Assembly (NCBI GenBank): GCA_963932465.1
Contig: OZ010786.1
Span: forward strand, 441,738,619-441,802,618
DNA length: 64,000 nucleotides
Reading direction: 5' to 3'
Origin: Maratus speciosus
Taxonomy: Eukaryota; Arthropoda; Arachnida; Araneae; Salticidae
In this document: one piece after another, positions 45,111 to 56,846 of the stretch
How the letters are laid out: every line of letters starts with the position of its first letter
Position numbering within the stretch: the stretch's first letter is position 1
Made by a program: the position numbers and the translations under genes
The notes under the pieces: model-generated
Told to the model about the DNA's origin: nothing
Seen by the model: the letters and a program-made list of their open reading frames with translations, nothing else
Databases searched by the model: none

Positions 45111-46530
45111 TATGCTATCAGAATCCTTTCCATAAGAGTTACTGTAAGAACCTCTGTAGGTTATACAGCAGAATTTAGTAAACGAAGTTTTACAAAGCCT
45201 ATAAAATATCTAATCAAAGACCATGTGCTTCAAATCAAAAGAAAGCAGACAAAAATGACTCGAGTTGAGTTTTTTTTTATTATATCTTTAATTACTTGTC
45301 ATGTTTATTTTATAATCTTAAGTAATAACAAAAATGAATAAAAATAAATCAATCCATTTAAAAAACACTAATAAAGATAATTTATCTGCCTTAAAATTTA
45401 CAAAATAATCTTAGTTATAGCTAAAACTATTTCAAGAACTGCTCTAATAACAGAGAAAAGAAAAACTTTAAGTATTATGTTTATTTTGGTTGTAACGCAG
45501 TTTTATGTCAAACTATCGGCAAAAGTGTTATGTGTTACTCTTGTGAGAACTCCCCAGAGCCTATTCCATGCATAGCATAAACCAAATATTTAATGTAAAA
45601 TCTGTCTTATACCTCAAAATCAGAGAATTAGGAATTTTGAGTAAAAAGTTTAAGTAGTTTTTATGAAATTAAAACTTTAATATATTTTCTGTTACTCTTG
45701 TGACATTTAATTATCAACTAATAAATAAAGTTAAAATTGCATTTAATACCTTAGATAAAACCTTTTCACTATGTATATCTTACGAATGTAATAATAGCTT
45801 GTTATATTCAACGCATAATAATTTCTTTAAAGAACAGAAGTAAAAAAAGATACAACTCAATAAGTGAATTTTTATGTTCAACTTTAAATTAATTTTGATA
45901 CTACTAGTTTCCAGATCGGTCTCGGTGTAGACTTATTCTTAGGAAATTAAAACTTACACATTCCTATACAGCAACTCTTTAACTTTAAATTGATGTCTCA
46001 CACTTATTTAAAAAAAACCGTTTTACACGTTTAAAAAAAAAATCAGCAATATTTTTTTTTTCTGCCGTGGACGTTCCCGTATGTGTCTTGTAGTATCGGT
46101 ATTAGATTTAGATAAAAAAAAATACTATAGTGCGGGCGGCGGCTACATAAACTATCATCTTATCCAGTTCATCGCAGAAGTTCCAGATTAGATAGATCTG
46201 GATTAGCGTATTAAAATGGAACGGATCTGCTAAGTCATATAATGGTGGAAATCACCGACCTACCCGGTTTTAATGGTCTATTGGTAGATCCCCAATTGAG
46301 TTTTCAAATAAAACTACTGCATCAGACAGAATATTAGCATGGAAACATATATAGGAATTTCGTTCGAAACCTTAATGGGAATTTACCATTCAACCACTAA
46401 ATTAGGTCTGCATTCCATCAGAATATGACTTGGAAGTCCAGTTCCATTGTTACATGCTAACCGAATTCTATTTACAACTTTGAGGTCTAAGGGCTGCCAT
46501 TTTTGCTGAAGCGAACTAAGCCTCTGCCGT
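45111..46530. other. Intergenic, no gene seen
   Basis: A plus-strand frame at 45054-45341 is antisense to the decayed gene region and lacks motifs. Two more TTACTCTTGTGA words lie here. Nothing else is supported. Confidence 0.4.
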
Positions 46531-46970
46531 CGAAATACTTAAGGCCAGAAGACACGAGTTGTGACGTGATCACTAATCAACAGACTTCTCAGGAGTGTTG
46601 AAATTCTCACTGGAAAATTTAATTTTGAATATCAATTTTCGTTTATTTTATTTGTGGAACATCTATCATCTTATAAAACAATAATAACTATTTAAAATTA
46701 TTGGTCAGAATTCGGAATCCCTAAATGAAAATTCAGCCAGATGCGTAATGCCACAGTGTTGCCGCATCCGGCTGAATGTTTATTGGGGGATTTTAATTCT
46801 CACTAGTAAGTTTAAATGGTTATTATTGTTTTATAAGGTAATAGATATTCCGCCAATAGAGTAAAAGAAAATAGCTATTCAAATTTTTCCGGTGTGAATC
46901 CCAACACTAGTGAGAAGTCGGTCGACTAGTGATGAGGTCACACTTGTGTCCTCTGGCCTTAAGTATTTCG
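46531..46970. repeat. 440-bp palindrome with inner hairpin
   Basis: CGAAATACTTAAGGCCAGAA pairs with TTCTGGCCTTAAGTATTTCG-like text at 46951-46970. The arms extend about 180 bp (GACTTCTCAGGAGTGTTG; CTTATAAAACAATAATAAC and inverses). The centre holds a second hairpin: ATTCAGCCAGATGCG pairs with CGCATCCGGCTGAAT. Flanking AAGCGAACTAAGCC and AAGCGACTAAGCCCGAGAG are not paired but related, and match 4920-4970. Confidence 0.8.
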
Positions 46971-47025
46971 ATTGAAGCGACTAAGCCCGAGAGTCTCTTG
47001 GGGTTAACTTTTAATTATCTGAGCT

Positions 47026-47226
47026 TTAACCATTTCAGGGGCAAGTAATTACGTTTGTGTAATGTTCGGAATATTTGAAAAATTTTGTTTCACAATAAGA
47101 AAAAGCAATTTTTCAACTTCTTTCCACCAAACTTAGAAAGGTAAATTTTAATTAAAAGTTTCTGGTGGAAATCTTGATTAAAATTAGATGGGATATAATA
47201 TATCCCTCCGCCGCTCAAGGGGTTAA
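47026..47226. mobile_element. TTAA-bounded element (family C, copy)
   Basis: TTAA at 47026-47029 and 47223-47226. Ends CCATTTCAGGGGCAAGTAAT and, inverted, CCCCTTGAGCGGCGGAGGGA. The left end nearly matches that of 38016 (TTTCAGGGGCAAG), so the two are the same subfamily. Confidence 0.75.
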
Positions 47227-47597
47227 AAGTACCGACAATATACGTTCTCGGTCTTTCCAGATATTATCTAAGAATCTTTTACTTTGAAAAAAAAATATAT
47301 ATATATGATAACACCAAACAGAAGTAAATATATGAAAATATCTAGAATCAGAGCTTGACTCGAACTTATTGTGAAGCTTGTGGTGTGGCTCTTTGTGCAA
47401 ATCTTTTCTTTGAAATGTACAACTCAAAAGCAATAACGTTTATATGCAAAGAAAACCTATTTTGAGATATTTGTACAACATTTGGGCAAGTTTTTATCCA
47501 GGTCTATGTAAAATTTTATGTTAAAAAAATGATTTTTTCTTATGCGAAACTTTTAAAAAATATATAAAACATGCTTTTTTCAATAATTTCTCATTAA

Positions 47598-48403
47598 CAG
47601 TCGAGTCTCTATATAACGAATTCCATTGTTCCAGTAAAAAATTCGTTATATAGAGAAATTCGTTATATAGAGTATGAGCAAAAATTCCTATTTAATGTGT
47701 AAATTTTGATCAAAAATTACTTTTGAGATGTTTAATTAAGAAGTTGAAATGTTTAACTATAAATATTAACCTAATATTGTATTTCTTAATTATTTAAACA
47801 GTTTCAAAAAAGAAAACAGACATTTATTTGAAAGCATAATAAAAATCACATAAAGAAAACTTACATTAAATTTAGACAAAAGAATCTGTAATTTTTCGCT
47901 GTTTTGATTTCAAAATTGTTACACTCTCGAAAAAATATTCACAGCAAGGAATGAAAAATTGTATAGGGAACATTTTCCTCCATTTGAATTCTCATTCACC
48001 TTAAACTTGAACTACATCTCTGATCCCGCTTTTATATGTGTAACAATCCAATTGACACTGTTTTAAGAAGTATGTTGGAAGGTGTGTGGGAGGGGGGGGG
48101 GGGAGATGAATTCGTTGGGCTTAAAAAACAAGGAGATTCAAGGTAGAAAAGTAAGATAAAAAACTCAGCAGTGAACGATAAATCACTAATCAGTGATAGA
48201 AAATTGATTCCATGTGATTTGGAAGCTTTTTTAAAACAATGAATAAAGTACATTTTACGAAAAAAATTCGTTATATGGAGATAGACATTTCGCTATATGG
48301 AGACTGTTTTTAATAAGATAATGGGGAAAAGGGACCGTTCCTACTAAAAATTCGTTATATAGAGAAATTCGATGTTTGGGGTTTCGTTATAGAGAGACTT
48401 TAT
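47598..48403. mobile_element. pogo-like nonautonomous element with TATAACGAA termini
   Basis: The left end CAGTCGAGTCTCTATATAAC, then CGAATTCC, and two ATTCGTTATATAGAG words are mirrored on the right by ATTCGTTATATAGAGAAATT and TTTCGTTATAGAGAGACTTT. An internal TTCGTTATATGGAG pair lies near 48268. Such subterminal repeats are typical of pogo/Tigger elements. The interior is A+T-rich with a G run at 48093-48103 and no transposase. Confidence 0.7.
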
Positions 48404-48859
48404 GGAGACGTTATAGACTTTATGGAGATGTTAATTTTTAGTACATTTAAATAGTTCCTTCATTATGAATAAGAGCAGTATGACAATAAGGACACTTTTT
48501 CAATAAAAAAAATATACAATTGCATACTATCTTCCAAGTATTTTTTAAAAGTTCATGAATAGTATCAAATATCCTCAGTCCAGATGAAGATATGCTGTCG
48601 AAATAGCTTAGACCTGAAAGTGATAACCTTTTACTGTCGAGTGTCTGCAAATAGCCGCTCAAACATTATATACATGATTTTGTTAACCATTTGGAAAAAT
48701 TGTTATTGTCCTCGGCCAGGGTAGGAAATCAAAAACATATCTGCAGCGCTTTATTAGTTGAATCCCACATTTTATTAGTTTTCTGATTGGTCTACACAGT
48801 AATCTGTATTTTCTCTTTACTTTCTTCTGTGGCCACTATAACAAAAAAGTAATAAAAAC

Positions 48860-49170
48860 TACGAAAAAAATTAATAACTCAGAAACAAATTGAGATACAC
48901 CTTTCAAACAAATTGCAATTAAAAATGCATTTTTTTCTCTATACGACGATATGAAAAGTAATATTGTGGGATGTTTAGAAGTTTAAAAATGAAATTCCAT
49001 TTAAAATTGGTCCAGGAATAATAATGTTTAATCCATGGCGTACGAAATGTGACCAGCTCCGTAGCAGTTAAAAATTTACAATACCGAAATTGTAAAACTG
49101 AAATTTCTTTTAAAATTTGTTCATGATGGGTACAGGAATGTTAATGTTTAATCCATGGCGTACGTAATGT
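48860..49170 (+). repeat. Dispersed repeat fragment and 120-bp duplication
   Basis: Bases 48860-48995 match, inverted, 13770-13910. Just downstream, AATGTTTAATCCATGGCGTA occurs near 49022 and 49142, a local duplication with about 120-bp period. Noncoding. Confidence 0.6.
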
Positions 49171-50057
49171 ATGATCAAGCCCGTGCGAATTTTTATATCT
49201 TAAATTTTAGTCTGAAAAAATCATTTTCCGAATGGTCGTTGTAATTTGTTAAACTGCTTTTTTTTATTATTATTCCATTCGAACCGCTATATTTTAAAAG
49301 TACACTTTTTAGTAAAGTTCACTTGTACACGTTGTCAAAATGCAATAAAATTGTTTCTTAATAAAAGTGGTGCAAACAGAATAAAATCTTGTAAGAAATG
49401 TTTGTAACTGGGAGGAGTACTCCGATCTCAAAGGGGTTAATCCTGAAATTGCATCCGTGAACTCGATGTGGTGAACGCTTCTGCATTCGCCTGCCAGTCG
49501 ATCTACTAATAAAACTAAAATACAGTCATTCAGGGTAAATTTGATCCGCATTTTCTCTATTTTCATATGCCAGACTCATATTTGAAGAATATTGTCGCAA
49601 CTAGGGGCATAAAAGAGAAGAAATGATCCTAAATTATTGTTTGACTATCAAAAATTAAGAAATAATAACGATAAAACAATAAAAAATGGACCTTTAGCCT
49701 GGTTCAAAGTTACCCAGCAATTTAGGGTAACTTTGCACCGTATGATAATTTTTAATATAAAATAATTCATTATAAAAAAAGTATTGTAGTCAGGACAACT
49801 TTAAACCCCAAAATGTTTTCAGATACGTAAAGACTGCGAATTTACATTTCCCAACATCACAAGCTTTGTATAGTTTATGATATTACAACAAATATCAGGC
49901 ATAAGAAAAGTGGAAGAAGAGAACCATGAACATTTAGAAATTAAAAAAAAAAAAAAAAACCTGTTTATTGTTCATATAAAACATAAAAATGCAGTGGAAA
50001 ACAATTTTCAATGTTTTATCTCAATAATATATCCATAGTTAATATCCCCACACAACA
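49171..50057. other. Intergenic, possible TTAA half-site
   Basis: CTCAAAGGGGTTAATCC near 49429 resembles a right TTAA-element end, and ATCCGTGAACTCGATG follows as at 38266. No left end was found. No gene. Confidence 0.4.
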
Positions 50058-50453
50058 CAGATTCGTCCAATTTTCGCCTAAAGTACGTAATTTGGATGAA
50101 TGGACGGGTCCATTTGAAGTCTAAAAGTCCTCCGGACTTCACCTAAATTTCGTCAAATTACGTCCAAATGTCACCTCCCTTTACGTCAGAAGTACGTCTT
50201 TTGGGCCATGAAATGAGCATAAAATGAACGAAATTTGGATCGGCCAAAATTTGTCCATATTACGTTCAAAAAATACCTCCATCCGGACGAAATACACACG
50301 AATTTTGGCTGTAATATAGACGTCCAAAATTTGTCCATATTACATCCGAAAACACCAACCACATTTGGACGAAATATAGACCCCTTTTAGCCTTAATATG
50401 AATGTGTTTATTGATCCAAAATACGTAGTTTGGACCAAAATGAGACGAATCTG
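50058..50453. mobile_element. 396-bp inverted-repeat element rich in GTCCAAAT words
   Basis: Ends CAGATTCGTCCAATTTTCGC and, inverted from the right, CAGATTCGTCTCATTTTGG. The interior repeats (C)CAAAATTTGTCCATATTAC at 50255 and 50322, and TACGT-containing words at several sites. Target duplication not found. Superfamily unassigned. Confidence 0.7.
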
Positions 50454-52869
50454 TTATCTCCCTCAGGCAAGGATGACGTTATATTAAAAAACTGAAATAA
50501 CAAAAACTTTTAATATAAATAATTTTGATAGAAATTTACTTAGAACTTTTTTTCCCAAAATCATATTAAATACTTAAATATTTTAAATTCCTTGCCAGGA
50601 CTCATTCATATAAATCAGTAAAAGCATATATATTTTATACATATTGCTAATAAACTTTTTTTTATGATACTTTTAATTTTCTAAGATCTTTAAAGAAAAT
50701 ACATTAATTCCTAAAGTATATGTTATAGCTTGATTTGAAAAACAGAGGCTATACGAGACTTTAATCTGTTACATTCGGCCCAAACACAACTACGTTCTTT
50801 CACGAAAAAAGAAGAAAATTTTTAGTAATACAGTTTTTAATTCATAATACAATTAAATGCTACATCAGAATGCTTTAACATAAGCCGTAAATTTTTTAAA
50901 CTTAAATGAAAATTTTGCACTACTGGAAAGAAATGAATATAATGGATAATGAATACAAGGACATTTAATCATTTGTTTTGACGTTAAGTACAGCCAAACA
51001 TTTTCAAGCTTCCACATTTATAATATTAGGATTAGTATACTATGATTACTACATGGAGGTAATAACAAAACTAATCATTAAGATAACACTCTATGAATTC
51101 AACAACACTCAATGAAAAGAATAGCATCCTATTAAAAGAATTATGTTTTGTGCATTACTAGATTCTAGAAATCTATGCATTTCTGCTATTCTTCACATTT
51201 TTATTTTATATACTTTTTCTCATGGAAAAAAATATATATATATTTCTTGGTTTTCTTTTATATTATCATTGGTGATGATAATGCTTCTAAAAAGGTCTTA
51301 TATTTGCATAGCTGCCAACTGCTACAATTTTTAGCTAGCACTAATTTTTAATGGAAATCTTCGCTTTACTTAATAACATATATCTATAATTAAATCAGAT
51401 GAAGATTTTTAAAAGAAATTAGTGATGGCTAGAACTCGTAGAATTTTGCCGTTGCATTTTGAAATTTTATTATATTATTCATTAGCATACAATATCGTCA
51501 ACTGCAAAGTTTTACATTTTGTGAACAATGGATTTTTTCTCTTAAATTCTTTGTAAAATCAGTGTTATTCAACTACTCCACTTTTTTTTTTTCACTTGAA
51601 TTAAAATAGCTCTAACAGGGAATATTATTTTCCTTTTAAGGATCCACTTAAGAATGGAATGCATCAAAGAAATTGAAAATTTTGAGTTTTTCAAATGCTG
51701 CTAATTCATGGAAGAAAATGTGATATTCCCTAACAACTTTTATGTATTGTGAATAAAATTTTACACACTGAAATTTGCATTTGTTGCCAGGTGTGCAAAA
51801 AAAATATTTTACATTTTTAATAATAATAACAAACATTATTTTGAAATATCATTAAAGAAATTTAAAATGTAGTACAAATGTAGTACTTTGTTTTTCATAA
51901 GCAGACCTACTCCCTACTGCTCCATCATAATATGTAAAAAAAAAAATATCCCTAGACTGCAAGATTAACTTTCCATTACTCATGCATGGATTATTAAAAA
52001 TAGTTCCATTTTATTTATTTTAGTAATTGACTTTTCACTGATTAATGTAAAAATACATACTGTATATTCTGGTATGTAACAATAATTTTTGATAGAAGAA
52101 AAATTATCAAAATTTATAGGTGCATATTATGAATCAATTTTAAAAATAAATTATAAAAAATATGATCATAAGAACTAAGATTTTTGATTTAATAAACATG
52201 CAATTTATGTTTAAAAAATGTTGCTATTAGAGTATATGAAAAATAACAGTATTGTACTTTAAAATAATTTAAATCTTATTTTTCACTATGTATCTCATGA
52301 AAGTTTTTGCGAACAATCTGCACAACATATGGCAATTATAATAAAAAATACAAAAATTAAATCTAAAAGTATATGTATGTGTTACATGTCAGAATACAAT
52401 ATGAGTAAGAGTACAAAATTTAGTATATGATCAAAACTTATTCATTAAAATACTGATTTTTATTTAGGTTATCACCAAACTAAGTCTTAAAAAATTAATC
52501 TGTGCTTTTAATTAAATATCATTCAATTAAATATTGAATAATTATTTATAAATGAATTTACATTTTGTACAATTAAATATGTAAATTATCAAATATATTT
52601 CAGATTAACCTGATTATTTGTAGTACATTATAAAATAACAAAAACAATACATTCAGTGTATTTAAGTAATGTTTTGAAATCAAAGTTTATTTAAAACATT
52701 GCTTAAGCATAAAAAATGAAATTTATCAAATATTTTCATGCATAAAATATGGTTAAAAATTATGTACAAACTTTTAGTTTAAAATTATTCAAAATCTTTA
52801 GTGAACAGTGTACATATATTATTGTTATAAAAGAATATACAATAAAGATGCAAGAAATATTTTCAAAAA
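50454..52869. other. A+T-rich, low-repeat tract, no gene seen
   Basis: No terminal repeats or element motifs were recognised over about 2.4 kb, unusual for this window. Frames are short and random-looking. It could be ordinary intergenic DNA downstream of the candidate minus-strand exon. Confidence 0.45.
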
Positions 52870-52876
52870 TGAAGTT

Positions 52877-53099
52877 TTATTTATTTATTTTCCAATTTGG
52901 CTCTTGTTGACAACAATATTTTCTTTTTACAATTCATATATAAAATATATTTTTCACAGAAAGGCAAAAAGGGTGCTATATTTCATTACTATAAAGTAGG
53001 CAGGATGATCCTGCGGAAACTGTTTGGGGAAAACTCTGTTCTACGTTAATGCTTCTCAGACTTATTTTCAGTATATTTAACAGACAGCAGCTTCAAAGC
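52877..53099 (-). CDS. Candidate last exon and 3' UTR of a host gene
   Basis: On the minus strand, TTATTTATAG at 53109-53100 could be a splice acceptor. The sequence after it reads ALKLLSVKYTENKSEKH and a stop (53099 down to 53046). About 165 bases on lies AATAAATAAATAAA (52890-52877), a good polyadenylation signal. The 17 residues are too few to identify a family. Supporting points are the acceptor, the clean frame, the poly(A) signal and the low repeat content downstream. Upstream exons are not recognised and would lie beyond 53.1 kb. Confidence 0.3.
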
Positions 53100-53584
53100 C
53101 TATAAATAAAAAGAATAATAATTCATTAAATAGCACATATCAATAATTCATAACGTTAGATGCAAATTAAAAATAATTTAATTTTAGTTTTAATTTTTGC
53201 TTACAGATAGATAGCATCATCAGACATCTTGTATTATTTCATAATAAAATGAAGTTTTTCATCCAGCTTTGAATGATATAAAAAAAACCTTTATATATTT
53301 TTAAAAATTACTAGCCGGTGTTTAATTTAATCTATTTATCAAATTTTTATTATTATTTTTTAAACAAACAACTACTGATGCAATGTTTACAAAATATATA
53401 AAAAAGTACTTTATAATGTTCAATTGTGTCCTTTATTTTGAGTATTTAAAGATCTATATTTATATAAAGTAAGGATAAGAAAAGAAAAATCAAAATTTGG
53501 TGCTTTCTCGTTATAGCAGCCTCCTCATTTACAATTATGTCAAGGTAGCAGTTTCAAATTTGCAAAAGATCAACACCAAGCTTA

Positions 53585-55499
53585 TACAGTACAACCTCGA
53601 TATCTCGAATCTGTGGGGAACTGAAAATAATTCGAGATATAGAGGTTTCGGGTTATCAAGGTTTTGACAAAATTTAATCTCACAAACTGCTTTTTGCTGT
53701 AAAAAACAGGATTCATCAAAAACGACACATAATCTATTAATAATTAACAAATTACACTTCTCAAAGCCTTAATAATTTCAAAATTGTGTTACACACAAAC
53801 TTGTTTCGATTAAATAATATCCAATTTGTCATTAAGAAACGCAAGCTGTTGTTTCGGAAGAAAAAGTTCTTAATTGAAGTCTGCCGTCTCGCAGAATCTT
53901 TTTGCAATCGCACAGTCTCCTCCTCTCACATAGCAATGGTACCAAATGCTGATGTTCTGATATTTTCATTTGATTCAAGAAATCTCCGCAGCAATTAAAC
54001 TTCCGTCTCAGCTTCTTTCACTGTAATTTTTTCATGCTGTTGTTGATCATGTAAGTCTTTTAATTTCTTCATCAGAAATTTCTGCATTAATACTCGAAAC
54101 AATCTCCTCATCCGTCACAGTGTCGCATGTTTCAAGCTCATTGTCTACATTCAAGAATTCTTCGAATGAAATCTCAGTGTGACACTCTTTTTTTTATCGA
54201 TTCCCACTGTTCTGGATTCAGTTCTCTTTCTTCAGTTGCTTGCTTAATGGACCTCAGTTTCACTGAAAGTTACATATTCTAAAAATTCTGCTATTATGAA
54301 ACAATTTCTTATTGTTGTTTCTGTAACATTTTTCCATGCATAGTGAGCCATTCGCATTGACTCTAAGATGGTGATAGGTGCGCTAGAAGGTTTACCTTCA
54401 CCGATATTATTCAGAAGTTTCTCACAATTTGAGCTCGATAATCAACTTTGAAGCTAAGGATTATCTCCTGGTTGATTGGTTGTCCTGGTTGAAGCTTCAA
54501 AATCTTGTTTGGCAGCAAAAATTTAAGTGATATTTTTTAGCGTTGGAAGATTAGAGTGGTCTTTACAATTGTCTATGAATAGGAGAATGCGTATTTTACT
54601 TTTAGCCATTGTTTTACGGATTCCTGTCAGCCAATCAGCAAAAATTGCGTTTGCCATACAAGACGTTATATTTGATCTGTACAGCATTAGAAATTACTTA
54701 ATTTTAGCAAAGCACCTTGGATTTTAGATCGTCCTATCATAAGAGAAGGAAGCTTTCCTTTACCACTTTGATTTGCTGCCAAAAGCACAGCTACACGAAG
54801 TTTACTGTTTTCCATGTCAGATTTCTTCACCTTTAAATGCAGCCGTTTTGTTGGGAAAACATTGGTACAATAATACACTTTAATCTGCGTTAAAAACACA
54901 TCATCTGCTTTATAGTCCTTTAAAAGAAAAGGAAGTTCTGAAAGCCACTCTTCACAGGTAGCTAAAAAACTTGATGCCCTTTCACAGCAAAGTTTCCAAA
55001 AAACGATGTTGTCCAGGCCTCTCACTGGTCTATTTTTTGAAAACTAATAATTTTTTAGAAAGAAATTCGTGGAGGGTTTCTGCAACAATTACAAGAAAAA
55101 CGCACTTCCCGGTAGGTTGCTGCGAAATTTATAAAGAATATTTTTCTTTAAATAAAAGTGGTGTTCAAAAAACGGACTGAGTGGGAGCCCTGTGTTGTCC
55201 CTTTTTCAGTTTCAAACGCCTTCCATTCTTACACTTTAAGTTCTTTGTATCAACAAAGCGATAAAAGAATGTGAAACCAGCATCCAGATCAAATTCTACA
55301 GCTGACAATAGCCAAAAGTAAAAAGTCGAACTAATTTCTGTGGAAAAAATTTCGACATATCAAGGGTTTTGAAAAATATTTTTCGAGATAAATATGGAAA
55401 ATACATAAGAATTTTGATGAAAATGCAGGGGAAATTTCTTTTTTCGAGATATTGAGGGTTTCGAGATAAGGAGGTTCGAGATATCGAGGTCCGACTGTA
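53585..55499. mobile_element. 1.9-kb pogo/Tigger element, TA-flanked
   Basis: The left end CAGTACAACCTCGATATCTC starts at 53587 after TA. The right end closes at 55497 as the inverse of CAGTCGGACCTCGATATCTC, followed by TA. Subterminal TTCGAGATA words repeat at both ends. The gene inside is on the minus strand and decayed. This is the most complete DNA transposon in the window. Confidence 0.9.
54230..55030 (-). pseudogene. pogo/Tigger transposase (DDE), decayed
   Basis: On the minus strand a 112-codon frame (55025-54687) reads CEEWLSELPFLLKDYKADDV, then KLRVAVLLAANQSGKGKLPS and LMIGRSK. This is the text around and after the first catalytic Asp of Tigger-type DDE proteins. The Asp itself is displaced by a frame change: NAD is visible one frame over, followed by a stop. 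Farther on, ANAIFADWLTGIRKTMAKSK and ILLFIDNCKDH give the second Asp near 54585. INQEIILSFKVDYRAQIVRN near 54460 replaces the expected DQG of the third with NQE. Near 54350-54250 is SMRMAHYAWKNVTETTIRNC. The N-terminal DNA-binding part is not clear. Confidence 0.85.
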
Positions 55500-55672
55500 T
55501 ATACATCATACAAACATCATGCACAATATGTATAAGCCAAATGCTCATATATGAGCCATATAAGTAATATTTATATCATATATCAGTCATATAGATCATT
55601 AAACAAAAACATAATTTACAGAACAAAAAAAAAAATTATTTTACACATTGTTTATGCTCGAGAAGGGATAGA

Positions 55673-56365
55673 TACAGCAGATTCGCTCAAATCCGCACAG
55701 CTTGGGACCAAAGGTTGTGTAGATTTTAGAATTTTGTGGATTTCTGGTTTGTTTACATTTTTTAGACAATAATTTGAATGTAATAATGCAATCAAATGTA
55801 TAATGAATGTTTGCAATACAGCAAAATATTAAAATAATTAAGTAATAAACTAAAATAATAAAAAATAAGATAATTTAAAAAATGATTAAATTATTAAAAG
55901 TAAAGGTCAAATAAATAGTAATTAATAATGTATAATTAAAATTGCATAATAAAAATGAGATACATTTTCCTTGAATCATTCAATGACACTTCCCTCATAA
56001 AGGTACCACCCTATTAATTAACATCAAAATCAAAAAGTAAGGAAGATTTATTTCAGGTTTGCCAGTGTTAATAACTATAGAAAAAAAATTGATTAATACA
56101 TATATATATTTGGTAAAAAGGCTGATTAGCAGTGATATCAACAATATCATTTTTTTTTTCAGTGATAAATTTATATTTCCTTCATGAAAAACAACGAGTT
56201 TAGTCTCATCATATTATCGAGAATTACATATTAAAATACATATGAAATGATATAAAACTAAAAAATCCTGTTACTTTGCCTCTACAGCTTAACTGAAATT
56301 TTCATTGTTTACATCTGCGATGATGTGCAGATTTTAGGCGGTTGCAGATTTGAGGGAGTCCTGTA
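55673..56365. mobile_element. 689-bp pogo-like nonautonomous element, TA-flanked
   Basis: The left end CAGCAGATTCGCTCAAATCC starts at 55675 after TA. The right end closes at 56363 as the inverse of CAGGACTCCCTCAAATCTGC, before TA. Subterminal GTAGATTTTAG and GCAGATTTTAGG words are shared. The interior is A+T-rich, with no coding frame. Confidence 0.7.
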
Positions 56366-56366
56366 T

Positions 56367-56696
56367 TATAATTTTTCTTCAGCTGCTTCTACAGTTAATG
56401 TTAAAGTCTTGCAAAAAATATGTTTAAACCAAATGAATTTTTAAAAATAAAATTCGAACAATAGGATACTTGAACTACCCTAAAAACTTAAATTACAAAG
56501 ATACATGGAAAATGCAAACCTTTAAAAAAGTTTCAGCTTTATTTCCATTTCATTCGAATGGAATGTAAGTTTTTAGATTAGTTTAAGTATCATATTGTTC
56601 GAATTTTATTTTTATTTCTTTAAGATCAATTGGTTTAAACGTATTTGTTGCAAAACTTTAACATTTACTGTAGAAGCAGCTGAAGAAAAATTCTAA
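56367..56696. repeat. 330-bp palindrome adjoining the preceding element
   Basis: The left arm from 56367 (TTCTTCAGCTGCTTCTACAG; CAAATGAATTTTTAAAAATA; AATTCGAACAATAGGATACT) pairs with the right arm ending at 56696. Arms are about 125 bp with a ~70-bp centre. The left edge sits one base after the TA of the preceding element. Confidence 0.8.
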
Positions 56697-56846
56697 TATC
56701 TATCACTTCTTGGGACTATACAATGCATGAAATGAGGGGTTTTTTTTTTGTTGTTATTGTTGTTTTGCAAATTATGTTTTTTTTAATATGTCAAGCTTTA
56801 TAACTAGTGCAATTCAGAGGAACTCATTACAAAATTAATAGAGGAT

